Origin: Butyriboletus loyo
Taxonomy: Eukaryota; Basidiomycota; Agaricomycetes; Boletales; Boletaceae
Direction of reading: 5' to 3'
Length of the DNA stretch: 25,407 nt
Assembly (NCBI GenBank): GCA_038093515.1
Contig: JBBPSI010000310.1
Location: 1-25,407, forward strand
The notes under the pieces are model-generated. The model searched no databases and was not told the DNA's origin. It saw only the letters and a program-made list of their open reading frames with translations. Numbering within the stretch: the first letter of the stretch is position 1; each line of letters begins with the position of its first letter. Made by a program: the position numbers and the translations under genes. Below are positions 9,781 to 18,723 of this stretch, in pieces.

Positions 9781-11560
9781 TGTTTATATAAAACCACTTT
9801 TTGTTTTTCATTCTCATCTGGTTCTCTATTTCTTTATGATTCAGTGGTGTATTTATGTCTAAATATTCCACCAAATCATAAAGAAATGGTGGCTTAGGTT
9901 ATGATACATTATAGGTAGTACATGAACCCTGTAGTACATTATTTCTACATGTTGGCTTTCCTTTCATAGATGTAGGGTGGAATAAATAGAATGGCATTTG
10001 CTGTCCATGATAGAGAGCCATGTACAGGGAATGAGTATATCACAGTGTACTGAAAGTGTATAAAAGGTGTACCAACTGTAGAAAAATGAGAAGTGAAATG
10101 TAACCAAGTGTAGTTTGAAAAGTGTTCCATATGTGTGTTTCGATGTGTAGAAAAATTCTACCTTATGTATAGAAAAAGGCATAGTAAAGTGTAGCAAAAA
10201 TGTAGTGATATGCATTTCAACATCCTGGATGAAAAGTCGCATGCAGGGCATAAAAGTCACATGACATTGAAAAGTCATGCTTGAAGTGTACACTTTGGCC
10301 ACAGAATAGGTTTTCCCCACAGTGGCACAACAGATTTGGTGATCAAAAATGCGCCACAATCAGTACACTTTGGATACACTTATTGGTACACTATTGGTAC
10401 ACTTGGCTGTTTGGCAATATGGATGTGGTCAGAGGCACAAATGGTGACAAACAAAGTTATAGGCAGGATTGGCATGAGCCCCCCTAAAAAAACAAGATAT
10501 AATGATCATGTGAGCAATTGGGAAAGTGGGAGAGATAGAAGGAAAATGGAGGGTGAAAAAAAAAGCTAGGGAGCATGGGAAAATTGAGTGGATTTTTGAG
10601 AAGTAGGGTAGTATGAGTAGGAAAGTGTAGTGAAAAGCAGACAAGAAGTGTAAGAAAGTGTAGGCAAAAAAAAAAGGGGGAGACAGCATGTAGGTTAAGT
10701 GTAGCAAGTAGAGTATAGTGAGGGTGGTGAAAAGATTGGGTAGACTTTTATTATGCTTTTTTGAACACTTTTGCTACACATTTTGCTGGACATGTTCCTA
10801 CACACATTTTATGAACATTGGTGGACATGTTCCTACACATTTTGTACACATTTATTGCGCTTTTCTTTGTAGACTTTGGTAGATCTGTTCCAACACTTGT
10901 TGTAAATCTTTATTATGCATTTTTGTACACGTTTGGTGCGCTTTTTTGAGATATTTGATATACTCTGGGTACACTTTACATTTTTGCACACAGGACAAAG
11001 TTTTTGCATGGTATTGTGACTTTTTTTTGCATGATATACTAGATCAGAAAAGAGAATTGGGAGAGTATCAAATTTTAAGGGAAAGTAGAAAAAGTATTTG
11101 GAAAGTATAGGAAAGTGTAAGAGAAAGTAGGATGATGTGTATAAAAAAGAGTTGAAAAAGTAGTTTGGTGTATGAAAGTATAGAAAAAGTGAGTATGAAA
11201 GTATAGTGAAATGTAGGAAAATGGGGAAATCAAGAGTAGGAAATGTGTAGTAAAATAATAAGTATATATGTTAGGGGTGTGGTAAAAGAGAAAGAAAAAG
11301 CATAGGAAAAGTGTACACTTTGTCTGTTTGAGAACTCTGTTTGAGCTGTAGAGATGTTGGTAAAGTTTTTGTAGACTTTGATGCACTTTTTTTGTAGACT
11401 TTGGTATACTTTTTGAATATTTTCTATAGACTTTTGTGGAATTTGGGTGTGCTTTTTTTGAATACATTTTTTGTTGTTACACTAGAGGTTATGATATGTA
11501 GTAGAGTGTTTTGAAGAGGTTCTGGTAAATAAATGAAGTAGACTTTGACTGTGATTGGAA
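9781..11560. repeat. GTGTA-rich low-complexity DNA with orientation switches
   Basis: There is no credible gene. From about 10020 the DNA consists of degenerate 10-14-bp units such as AAGTGTAGAAAAA and GTGTACAAAAA. Orientation alternates: mainly AAGTGTAG in 10020-10330 and 10500-10735, TACACTTT/GTAGACTTT in 10340-10420 and 10740-11020, AAGTGTAG again in 11045-11325, then TAGACTTTGG in 11335-11460. Reading frames here are composition artefacts. Confidence 0.65.
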
Positions 11561-12470
11561 AAAGATGACTAACCCCCACTAACCCAAGGGGGGCAAAGAA
11601 AGAAAGAAGAAGAGAAGGTGTGTGGTTTGTAACCCCAGGGCCATAGGTCCTGGTATGTTGTTTTTAACTGTTTTTAGGGTTAAGGTTAGAAGGAAAGGTT
11701 TTTTTGTTGGATATGAGGTTTGAAAGGCTGAAAGTCTGCAAAAACAGATAACAGTGGGGTGCATCAGTAGCCTCACATCTGTTTCGTCATATGACTCATC
11801 AGATCTGTTTTGGTTGTTAAATCAGACAATTAGGCATGGACCTTGCTTTTATAGGCACAATCTTGGTCTGTGTGCATTACATTGTGATAAGCTGATAGCA
11901 AAAATAGAAAGAAGACATGTCACTGGATATCTGTTGGAGTGGTGTTGCCCTAGCAACATTAATGGTACCTTGATCAGGGACCTGAATTTAATTTCCACTC
12001 TGGTGGCATCTTCTTTTGCTTGATGTAACCTTATCTCATGAGAATTGAACCTTATCTCATGAGAAGCAAACCTTATATGGATGGAGGTTACTGTGGGAAT
12101 TGGGTCTAGACCTGGAGATTCCCATTGGAATTTAACTAGAGATAAGATCCTGGTTAGATCTGATCTTTAAACTCTGACCCACGTGCCAGGGGGGTACCCC
12201 CCAAGTTATTATCTTCACCCCTCTTGCTGGGGGTACTGGCCTTTAATGTTATGAGCCTGCTTTGATGGCCAATCCTAGGTAATTTGAACCCTAGATCTAC
12301 ACCCAAAATGCCCCAATCAGGAAATAGGGTTTGCTATATGGAAACACCACTCTGAACATGAATATTATCATTGCTATATACTGTAGATCTATGAAGATTT
12401 GATCAAGTTAAGAGAAAAATAGAAATAATGTAAATATATATGTATCAATGTATTTTGAGATTGTGGCTGA
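11561..12470. other. Gene-poor spacer
   Basis: Nothing is recognised. Small features are a perfect 14-bp palindrome GGGGGGTACCCCCC at 12189-12202 and a short tandem pair, AACCTTATCTCATGAGAA, at about 12027-12067. An 89-codon open frame (11754-12023) has no recognisable motif and no coding support. Confidence 0.4.
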
Positions 12471-13080
12471 AGTAGCATGGGCTTCCTGGCCACCCATGTG
12501 TACACAGCGCACTTTTGCTTATGTAAGCATCCCAAATAGTCTACTTGCACGAAAATCCAACAAAACTACTACACTCTGGCTACACAAGCAATACTAGACA
12601 TTTGGTAATGAAAAATGCGCCATAATTATATGATAATGTGTATAAAGCATAGTAAAATGGTGTGGCCAAAGTGTTGTGAAAGTGTTGTGAAAGTGTAGCA
12701 AAAAAGTGTAGAAAAAAGTGTAGAAAGAATGTAGGAAAAAGTGTAGTGAAAGTGGATATTGAATGTGGCTATACTACCTAAGCATGGGCAGCCAGGACGC
12801 CCGTGTGTGGCCAGCGCACTTTTGCTTATGTAAGCATCCCAAAAGAGTCAAGCAGCCACATCTACACAATATTCAATATTTTGGCACAGTAACACAACAG
12901 ATTGGGTAATCAAAACAGCGCCACTATGACTACAGTTTGGCTATGTTTTGGCACAGTGATACAACACATTTGGTAATCAAAAAAGCGCCAGAAATGGTAC
13001 AGTTTGACTACACTATTAATTTTAGATTGCACTTTGGCTATGGTTCCCACAGTCCGATTGTCATGATTAATTTTTTATCA
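12471..13080. repeat. Duplicated segments with shared GCGCCA motif
   Basis: A 68-bp segment at 12471-12540 recurs at 12779-12848, with CAGCGCACTTTTGCTTATGT in both. Between and after them are GTGTAG-type units and a second motif, TTGGTAATCAAAAAAGCGCC, in variants at about 12600, 12900 and 12970, and also near 10335. No coding content is seen. Confidence 0.55.
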
Positions 13081-13370
13081 GTTAGTTAATACTCTAAATA
13101 TTGTCTATCTGGCTGCGATAATTATGATATTTGGAAATTGGCCTGGAATTAAATAAGTAATAACATTTATAGATTAACAAAAGAAGTCAAATTGCAGACT
13201 AGCATGGAGCCCCTGAGCCTGCATGTGACTGTCACAGTCCAGGGACCATATAAGATGACATTTGACTCTCTTACACCATGTTGTTATAAGCCATTCTTGA
13301 TTTAAATATTATTATGGAGCTTCTGCAATTCTGTAATAAAAATCAAACAAAAATACCATCAAAAAGAGCA
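13081..13370. other. AT-rich spacer ending in a tandem-repeat unit
   Basis: No gene is seen. The last 55 bp (13313-13370) are a partial unit of the tandem repeat that resumes after the Tc1 element, with AATAAAAATCAAACAAAAAT in common. Confidence 0.45.
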
Positions 13371-13372
13371 TA

Positions 13373-14962
13373 CAGTGGCTCAAAAAACTGTCCGCATGTT
13401 TGCATATTTTACATTAAATATCACTCAACACAATAACCCCTGATCCTAACCCTAGGCAGTGGGTGTACGAAATATGGTACACGCCCTTGGCCCTCTATTG
13501 GCCCAGGAATCAGGTAATATGGATAAGGCTTGATGGAATGTCAGCTATTTTAAAATGACAGGTCATGCGGACAGTTTTTTGACTTTAAGTTTTGATCACA
13601 TATATTAGACCCTGGATGCTGTAATATCATTACATACATCCATAAATGGTCCTATTATGTCACCTTTATGTAACTGAGTGTCAGCCAACATTTATAAACC
13701 CCATCCTCCCATGTTTATTTTCTCACCATCACCATGAAATCCATTTCCACCTCTCTAAGACAAAATATTATCTCTTTCTCCTCTCTTGGCCTTTCAACTA
13801 GGAAGATTGCCTCCCAGACTGGCCTAGGGAAGTCTACTGTGGCTAGGGTACTCCAAGAGATCCAACCTGACAAGGAGAACCTTCATGCTGGCCATCCTTC
13901 CAAGCTTACTCCTACCAACAAATGTGTTATTGTCCAGCAAATCATTACTGGCAAGGCCAAAAATGCAGTCCAGGCTGAAAATTTCATCAACTACATCATT
14001 GAACCTCCAATCCCCTCACATACAGTGAGAAAAGACCTCAAGGAGGGTGCATTTAAAGGCTGTGATAAAGAAGAAGAAATGTCATCTTCCAATCAGCCCT
14101 AGAAAAAGATGATTTGCCCTTGCTCTCAAGTATCAATAAGGACTGGAAGAGGATTATTTGGTTGGATGAGACCAAAATAAATAGAATTGGGTCAGATGGA
14201 CAGGAGTGTATGTGTGAAAAAAGAAGAGAGAGGGCCTAACTGCCAGAGAGGTTAAAGGTACAGTCAAGTTTGGAGCAAATTTCCTGATGGTATAGGGTTC
14301 AATGGAGTGGGGGCTTTAAGTGAGGTTGAGGGGAGGATGGATGGTGAACAGTATGTGTAAATTCTAGAGGAAGAATTGCTATAGCACATGGAGAAATCTG
14401 GAATTTCTCAACATGATATCATTTTTCAGCAGAATAATGATCCCAAACATACCTCCAAAAGAGCCCAGAATTGGTTTGAGGAGCAAGGAATCAAGCTTCT
14501 GGATTGGCCTGCACAATCTCCAGACCTCAACCCCATTGAATACACTTGGAATCACCTCAAAAGATGTCTCTCAGCTTATAAGAGTGCTCCTACAGGTGTT
14601 CATCAATTATGGGAAAGGGTGGTGATAGAGTGGGGGAATATTTCTGTGGAACAGTGTCACAAATGGATAGAAAGCATGCCTAGAAGAGTTGAAGCAGTTA
14701 TCAAGGCCAAGGGAGCTCATACCAAATGCTAGATAATGAAACTTTTGTAAAGTCAAAAAACTGTCTGCATGACCTGTAATTTTAAAATAGCTGACATTCC
14801 ATCAAACCTTATCTATATTATCTGATTACTGGGCCAATAGAATGCCAAGAGCAGGTACCTTATTTCATACACCCACTGCTTAGGGTTAGGATCAGGGGTT
14901 ATTGCATTGAGTGATATTTAATGTAAAACATGCAAACATGTGGACAGTTTTTTGAGCCACTG
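13373..14962 (+). mobile_element. Tc1/mariner transposon, 1590 bp, inactive
   Basis: It is flanked by TA (13371-13372 and 14963-14964), the Tc1/mariner target duplication. The terminal inverted repeats are about 218 bp, beginning CAGTGGCTCAAAAAACTGTCC. Each inverted repeat carries a 19-bp motif at its outer edge (13380-13398) and its exact reverse complement at its inner edge (13564-13582); the right end has the same layout at 14753-14771 and 14937-14955 with one mismatch. A second, truncated copy lies at 19826-20222. Confidence 0.92.
13734..14732 (+). pseudogene. Tc1/mariner DD34E transposase, inactivated
   Basis: The span of 333 codons fits a full Tc1-family transposase (about 340 residues), which cuts and pastes the element. 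The N-terminal 122 codons (13734-14102) hold a helix-turn-helix with STRKIASQTGLGKSTVARVL. Frame is lost near 14050, and the matching LKAVIKKKK segment lies in another frame. WLDETKINRIGSDG places the first catalytic Asp at 14165-14167. The last part (14388-14732) has QQNNDPKHTSK and WPAQSPDLNPIEYTWNHLKR. The second catalytic Asp, first residue of the usual DNDPKH, is Asn (AAT, 14433-14435). The Glu is at 14538-14540, 34 residues on. Frameshifts, several stops and the Asp-to-Asn change make it dead. Confidence 0.88.
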
Positions 14963-14964
14963 TA

Positions 14965-15450
14965 TCTGGGTGCTTCTGGTCAAGGATTCTATGGTGTGAT
15001 TCTCTAGATAAAAATCAAACAAAAAGACCATATCTGAGCACTTCTGGTCGAGGGTTCTACAGTGCATTTATATAGATAAAAATCAAACAAAAATAGCATA
15101 AAATAGAGCATACCTTAGTGCTTCTGGTCAAGGGTTCTACAGTGCATTTCTATAGACAAAAATCAAACAATGCAATGATAGTATGGGGGTATAACTATGA
15201 AAAAAGACCATATCTGAATATCTCTGGTCAAGGATTATATGGTGCAATTCTCTAGATAAAAATACCATGACACAGAGTATATCTGGGTAATTATTTCAAG
15301 CTTCTGGTCAAGGATTCTACAATGCAACTCCCTAAATAAAAATCAAACACAAAAAGCACAAAAAACACAAAATCTCAGTACCCCTTGCCAAGGATTCTAT
15401 GCTGTGATTCTGTAGAACAAATCAAAACAATGTCCTATTGCCAAAACAAA
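14965..15450. repeat. Degenerate tandem repeat, 70-110-bp unit
   Basis: About six units contain CTTCTGGTCAAGGATTCTA, then a GTGCAATTCT-like part and TAGATAAAAATCAAACAAA. A partial unit lies on the other side of the Tc1 element (13313-13370), so the transposon landed inside the array. No gene is seen. Confidence 0.7.
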
Positions 15451-15820
15451 AAGAGCATCACAGAGCAAGAATTTATATATTCAGTCATCCTGGAATTAAG
15501 TTACCAAATGTGATATTACCAAATGCCTGAATGATGCTCCTATGTGATAGAGGACATCTCTAGGAACATTTCGAGCCCCTACCCATCAGGATTGGCGGTC
15601 GGGAGCTGGAGATAAAAATGAAACAAGGCCATATTGTGTACAGGTCAAGAACAGCCATGAAGGCAAGTTCTTAGGAACTTCTAAGTGTCACGAATGGATT
15701 CAGAGGGTTCAATAGCCCCCGGGAGAAATGCCGGAATGGTTCTGGAGAGGTCCCCTGGCACAGTATACCCATTTTGGATATTGGAGAAGGAGAGGAATGT
15801 TGCACTGCAGACCCAACTGA
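15451..15820. other. Spacer without recognised content
   Basis: No gene or clear repeat is seen. The part near 15770-15820 may be a very diverged end of the 287-bp repeat that follows. Confidence 0.35.
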
Positions 15821-16640
15821 TTTTACTGGGCTTAGAAAATGTTACCATCGTGTCCGGAGGGCCTTAAATTTGTAGGAGCACCGCCCCGCTTGTTTATGGC
15901 TAGCGTATTTGAGGCTACAAAAATCGATCTTTGTTTGGGGGGGTAGGAGGCAGGGTAGGAAGGTCATGTGAAGTAAAATCCCAGGGACCCTTGGAGTTGT
16001 TCCACTGTTGTTTGTGACCTCTAATACCATCAGGGAAAGTGCTGGAACATCCTTAAAATCATGTCATGATATGTTCATATGGGGTGGCAAGATGTTTGCT
16101 TAGCTGATTTTATGAGGCTTAGCCAATATTACCATCATGTCCAGAGGGCGTTAGAATGGTAGGAGCACCCTCATGCTTCTTTATGACTAGTGTATTTGAG
16201 GCTACAAAAATTGATCTTTGTCTGGGGGGCAGGAGGCAGGGTAGGAAGGTCATGTGAAATAAAATCCCAGGGACCCTGGGAGTTGTTCCTGTGTTGTTTG
16301 GAACCTCTATAACTATCTGGGAATGCAATGATACAGCCCTACAAGAATGCCATGATGTGTCCATATGGAGTGGCAAGATGTTTGCTTTATGAGGCTTAGC
16401 CAGTGTTGTCATCGTCTTCCAAGAGTCTGTAATTGGTAGGCACACCATCATTCTTATTTATAGCCAGTGTATTTAAATCAATGTTTGTCTGGGGGAAAAA
16501 GAGGCAGGGTAGGAGATTCATGTGAAATAAAATACCAGGGACCCTAAGAGTTGTTCCTGTCATGCTTCTTCAGGGAAAGAAATGGGATAGCCCTGCAAGA
16601 ATGCCATGATATGTTCATAGAAAGTGGCAGGAGCAATGCT
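15821..16640 (+). repeat. Three tandem copies of a 280-290-bp repeat
   Basis: The units start near 15821, 16108 and 16386. Each has GGCTTAG near its start, then GTAGGAGCACC (or a variant), a GTATTT stretch, TTTGTCTGGGGG, GAGGCAGGGTAGGA, TCATGTGAAATAAAAT, CCAGGGACCCT and GAGTTGTTCC, ending near ATGCCATGATATGTTCATA. Copies one and two are most alike; the third is shorter and more diverged. No coding potential is recognised. Confidence 0.8.
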
Positions 16641-17290
16641 ATCCATATAGAGTGTAATTGTCCTCAAAAAGTGTGCAAAAATGCGAAATAGAAGTGTACA
16701 GAATGATGTGTAGCAAACAGTCATCCACCACAAATCTACTCAGAGTGTACAAAGAGTCTACCAAAAGTGTCTAGTAGAGTGTACCACAAGTCTACAAAAA
16801 GTCTACAAACATGTCTACTAAAGTTTACAAAAATGCGACATAAAAGTGTACAAACAGTATAGTAAAAGTGTAGGAACATGTCTAGCAAAGTGTACAAAAA
16901 AGCGTAATAAATGTCTACAAAAAGTGTATCAAAGTGTCTAGCAAAGTGTGCAAAAAGTGTACAAAAATGCGAAATAGAAGCGTACAAAAAGTGTACAAAA
17001 GTGTAAGAAAAGACTTCAAAAAGTGTAGGAACATGTCTAGCAAGTCTACAAAAAGTGTATAAAAAGTGTAGTAAAAGTGTAGGAACATGTCTAGCAAAGT
17101 CTAAAAAATAGCATAATAAAAGTGTAAGAATATGTCTAGCAAAGTCTGCAAAAAGTGTACAAAAAGCGTGATAAAAGTGTACAAAAAGTGTAGGAACATG
17201 TCTAGCAAACTCTACAAAAAAGTGTACCAAATGGTGTACAGAAACTGGAATAAAATGTCTACAAAATGTTTTATCACCTCACCACACTCT
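16641..17290 (+). repeat. GTGTA minisatellite
   Basis: Short units (AAAAAGTGTACAAAAA and GTGTAGGAACATGTCTAGCA) are tandemly repeated. The second unit recurs in reverse orientation near 10780-10840. A 164-codon minus-strand frame (16736-17230) is produced purely by the repeat. Confidence 0.75.
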
Positions 17291-17304
17291 GCTTGCTACA
17301 CTTT

Positions 17305-17955
17305 ACCTAGATGTGGATGTGGCAAGTGGGGAGTCAATGGGAGCTGGAGGGGCATCTGAGTGAGGGTGACAATTTATTTCCTCAGTGTGAATGCAGCCTT
17401 GACCTTGTCTTTGTCCAGGTCAGTAAGGAGGGCCAAAGACGAAACAAAATGGCTGTAATCAGGCCCAAGTGCCTGAATCATCGCCATACAGGTCAGCTCG
17501 GCATCCAGAGTCTTGATGTCAAAGCTAGACCTGTGCAGATCCTGGATTCAGAGCATAGACTCCTCAACTCACGCTACAAGCGCAGGCAGTGACTCCTCGG
17601 CGTGTTTCCGGATGCTGAAGAACTCGTCATAGGCCACAAATCGACTACTGGCCTTCTGCTGGAGAAAGACCTTCTTAAGCGCTGCCCAGGCTGCAGTGGG
17701 GTCGTCCTGGTCTGCTTGGATGTGGACTCGTTGGTCTGGCGCAATATTGAGCATCAACTCACCAGCTGCTCTGTCCTGCTTGATGTCCCAGGCTGTCTGG
17801 TCTGCTCCAGAAGTCGAAGGGCGAACCTCCTTTCCATCTACGAGTCTCCAGAGTCCCTTGGAGCAGAACAGTGCCTTCATCTCCTCGCTCCAGGTGACAT
17901 AGTTGGGGCCAGTGAGATGTTGGATGCGATGCGAGTGTTGTTGGTGGTCAGACAT
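17305..17955 (-). pseudogene. copia gag fragment with CGA-to-TGA stops
   Basis: ATG at 17955 starts MSDHQQHSHRIQHLTGPNY, closely matching the plus copy from 3118 (MSDHEQHSHRIQHLTGPNY). The frame is open to TGA at 17571-17569, and a second TGA lies at 17550-17548. At both sites the plus copy has CGA (Arg). Neighbouring differences are also mostly transitions, such as CGC to CAC. After the two stops the frame stays readable through GMKTLDAEL-like sequence until the truncation. This is the retroviral-type Gag (UBN2-like) that would form the particle; zinc knuckle, protease and integrase are lost. Confidence 0.85.
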
Positions 17956-17989
17956 GGTTTCGGATGGAATGGGGGTGGATGGCAGCAAC

Positions 17990-18440
17990 TGTTGAAACGG
18001 TAGTGTTCTATTTCTATATATTTCAATTATAGCCACTACGTTTCTAGACTGGTCTATATGACATCATTGTCTAGACCTAGTCATGCTTATCACATTACAA
18101 ATAGCTCTGATTATGCTATTGGACGATATGCTTAGTCTTATCTCTTATCTCTATCATATCGTCATGTATTTCATACTATACCTTATAAAGGTACTATACA
18201 GAACATAAGTACAAACACTCATGTACTGTATATAAGACAGCCCTTATGGCTTGTCGCTTTTCTTTAGATCTTTCAGTTCTATCATCACTACTGCGATATC
18301 TCTAAGTTGAGCCTTGCTCCTTATACTCTGTTTGTGATACTCTCACTCTCGTATTATCAGTGAGTCTTTCCACTGATAGGTTTACCCTTGCATCCTTTGT
18401 TGCCCTTGGTGCGCCTGCTCGGACTTTACCAATTCCGAAA
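17990..18440 (+). mobile_element. 451-bp insertion with target duplication, probable solo LTR of another family
   Basis: It is flanked by gcaac (17985-17989 and 18441-18445). The plus-strand family-1 element has the uninterrupted sequence at this point, so the insertion is exact. It begins TGTTGAAACGG and ends CCGAAA, which lacks the usual CA. A TATA box, TATATAAG, lies at 18229-18236. Size, target duplication and TATA box suggest a solo LTR; a small DNA element is the alternative. Confidence 0.65.
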
Positions 18441-18510
18441 GCAACGAGGTATGGTTTCGATGCACCGAGGCAGACTTTGAAGTATTTTCGGCGATGTAGC
18501 AAGAACAAAT

Positions 18511-18541
18511 GTGATGTGACTAGAGCGCAGGGCTCATAACC
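18511..18541 (-). other. Primer-binding site of the minus family-1 element
   Basis: Read on the minus strand, GGTTATGAGCCCTGCGCTCT follows the LTR without a gap. It is identical to the plus-copy site over its first 20 bases, despite divergence elsewhere. Confidence 0.75.
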
Positions 18542-18723
18542 TGTTATCAGCTGGAAACTCACAGCTGGAGCTCACTGTCAGAAACTGGGAGACAAAGACA
18601 GTGAGCTCTGAGCTACATGTGAAGCGCTACAACAACAGTAAATAATGCGCCACAATGTGGCTGACAGTATGACTAAGGTAACACTCTAGAAATGTGCAGA
18701 GTGCGAAATAAGCAAATGTAACA
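18542..18723 (-). repeat. Family-1 LTR lacking the internal repeat (182 bp)
   Basis: It matches the 234-bp LTR but lacks about 54 bp between the two direct copies of TTCTGACAGTGAGCTCCAG. That is what slippage or recombination between those copies would leave. Confidence 0.85.

Larger units (their letters stand above)
17305..18723 (-). mobile_element. Second family-1 copia element, 3'-truncated
   Basis: On the minus strand it comprises a 5' LTR (18723-18542), a primer-binding site (GGTTATGAGCCC from 18541), a leader and gag from 17955. Homology to the plus copy ends near 17305, at the position equivalent to about 3770, where GTGTA minisatellite begins. The leader is longer than in the plus copy because of an insertion at 17990-18440. 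Confidence 0.85.

Noticed and set aside
9964..11467. Minus-strand frames of 88-131 codons rich in Phe, Tyr, Thr and Ser
   Set aside because: They arise from AAGTGTAG-type low-complexity DNA and show no motif or splice support.
11754..12023. 89-codon open frame beginning MGCISSLTSVSS
   Set aside because: No recognisable motif, no neighbouring exons and poor surrounding context; chance is a sufficient explanation.
15842..16451. Minus-strand frames containing repeated LLHMTFLPCLLPP
   Set aside because: They come from the 280-290-bp tandem repeat; the similarity between the two frames simply reflects the DNA duplication.
16736..17230. 164-codon minus-strand open frame rich in Phe, Leu and Arg
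   Set aside because: It is read entirely from the GTGTA minisatellite; its apparent protein repeats follow the DNA unit and no domain is visible.
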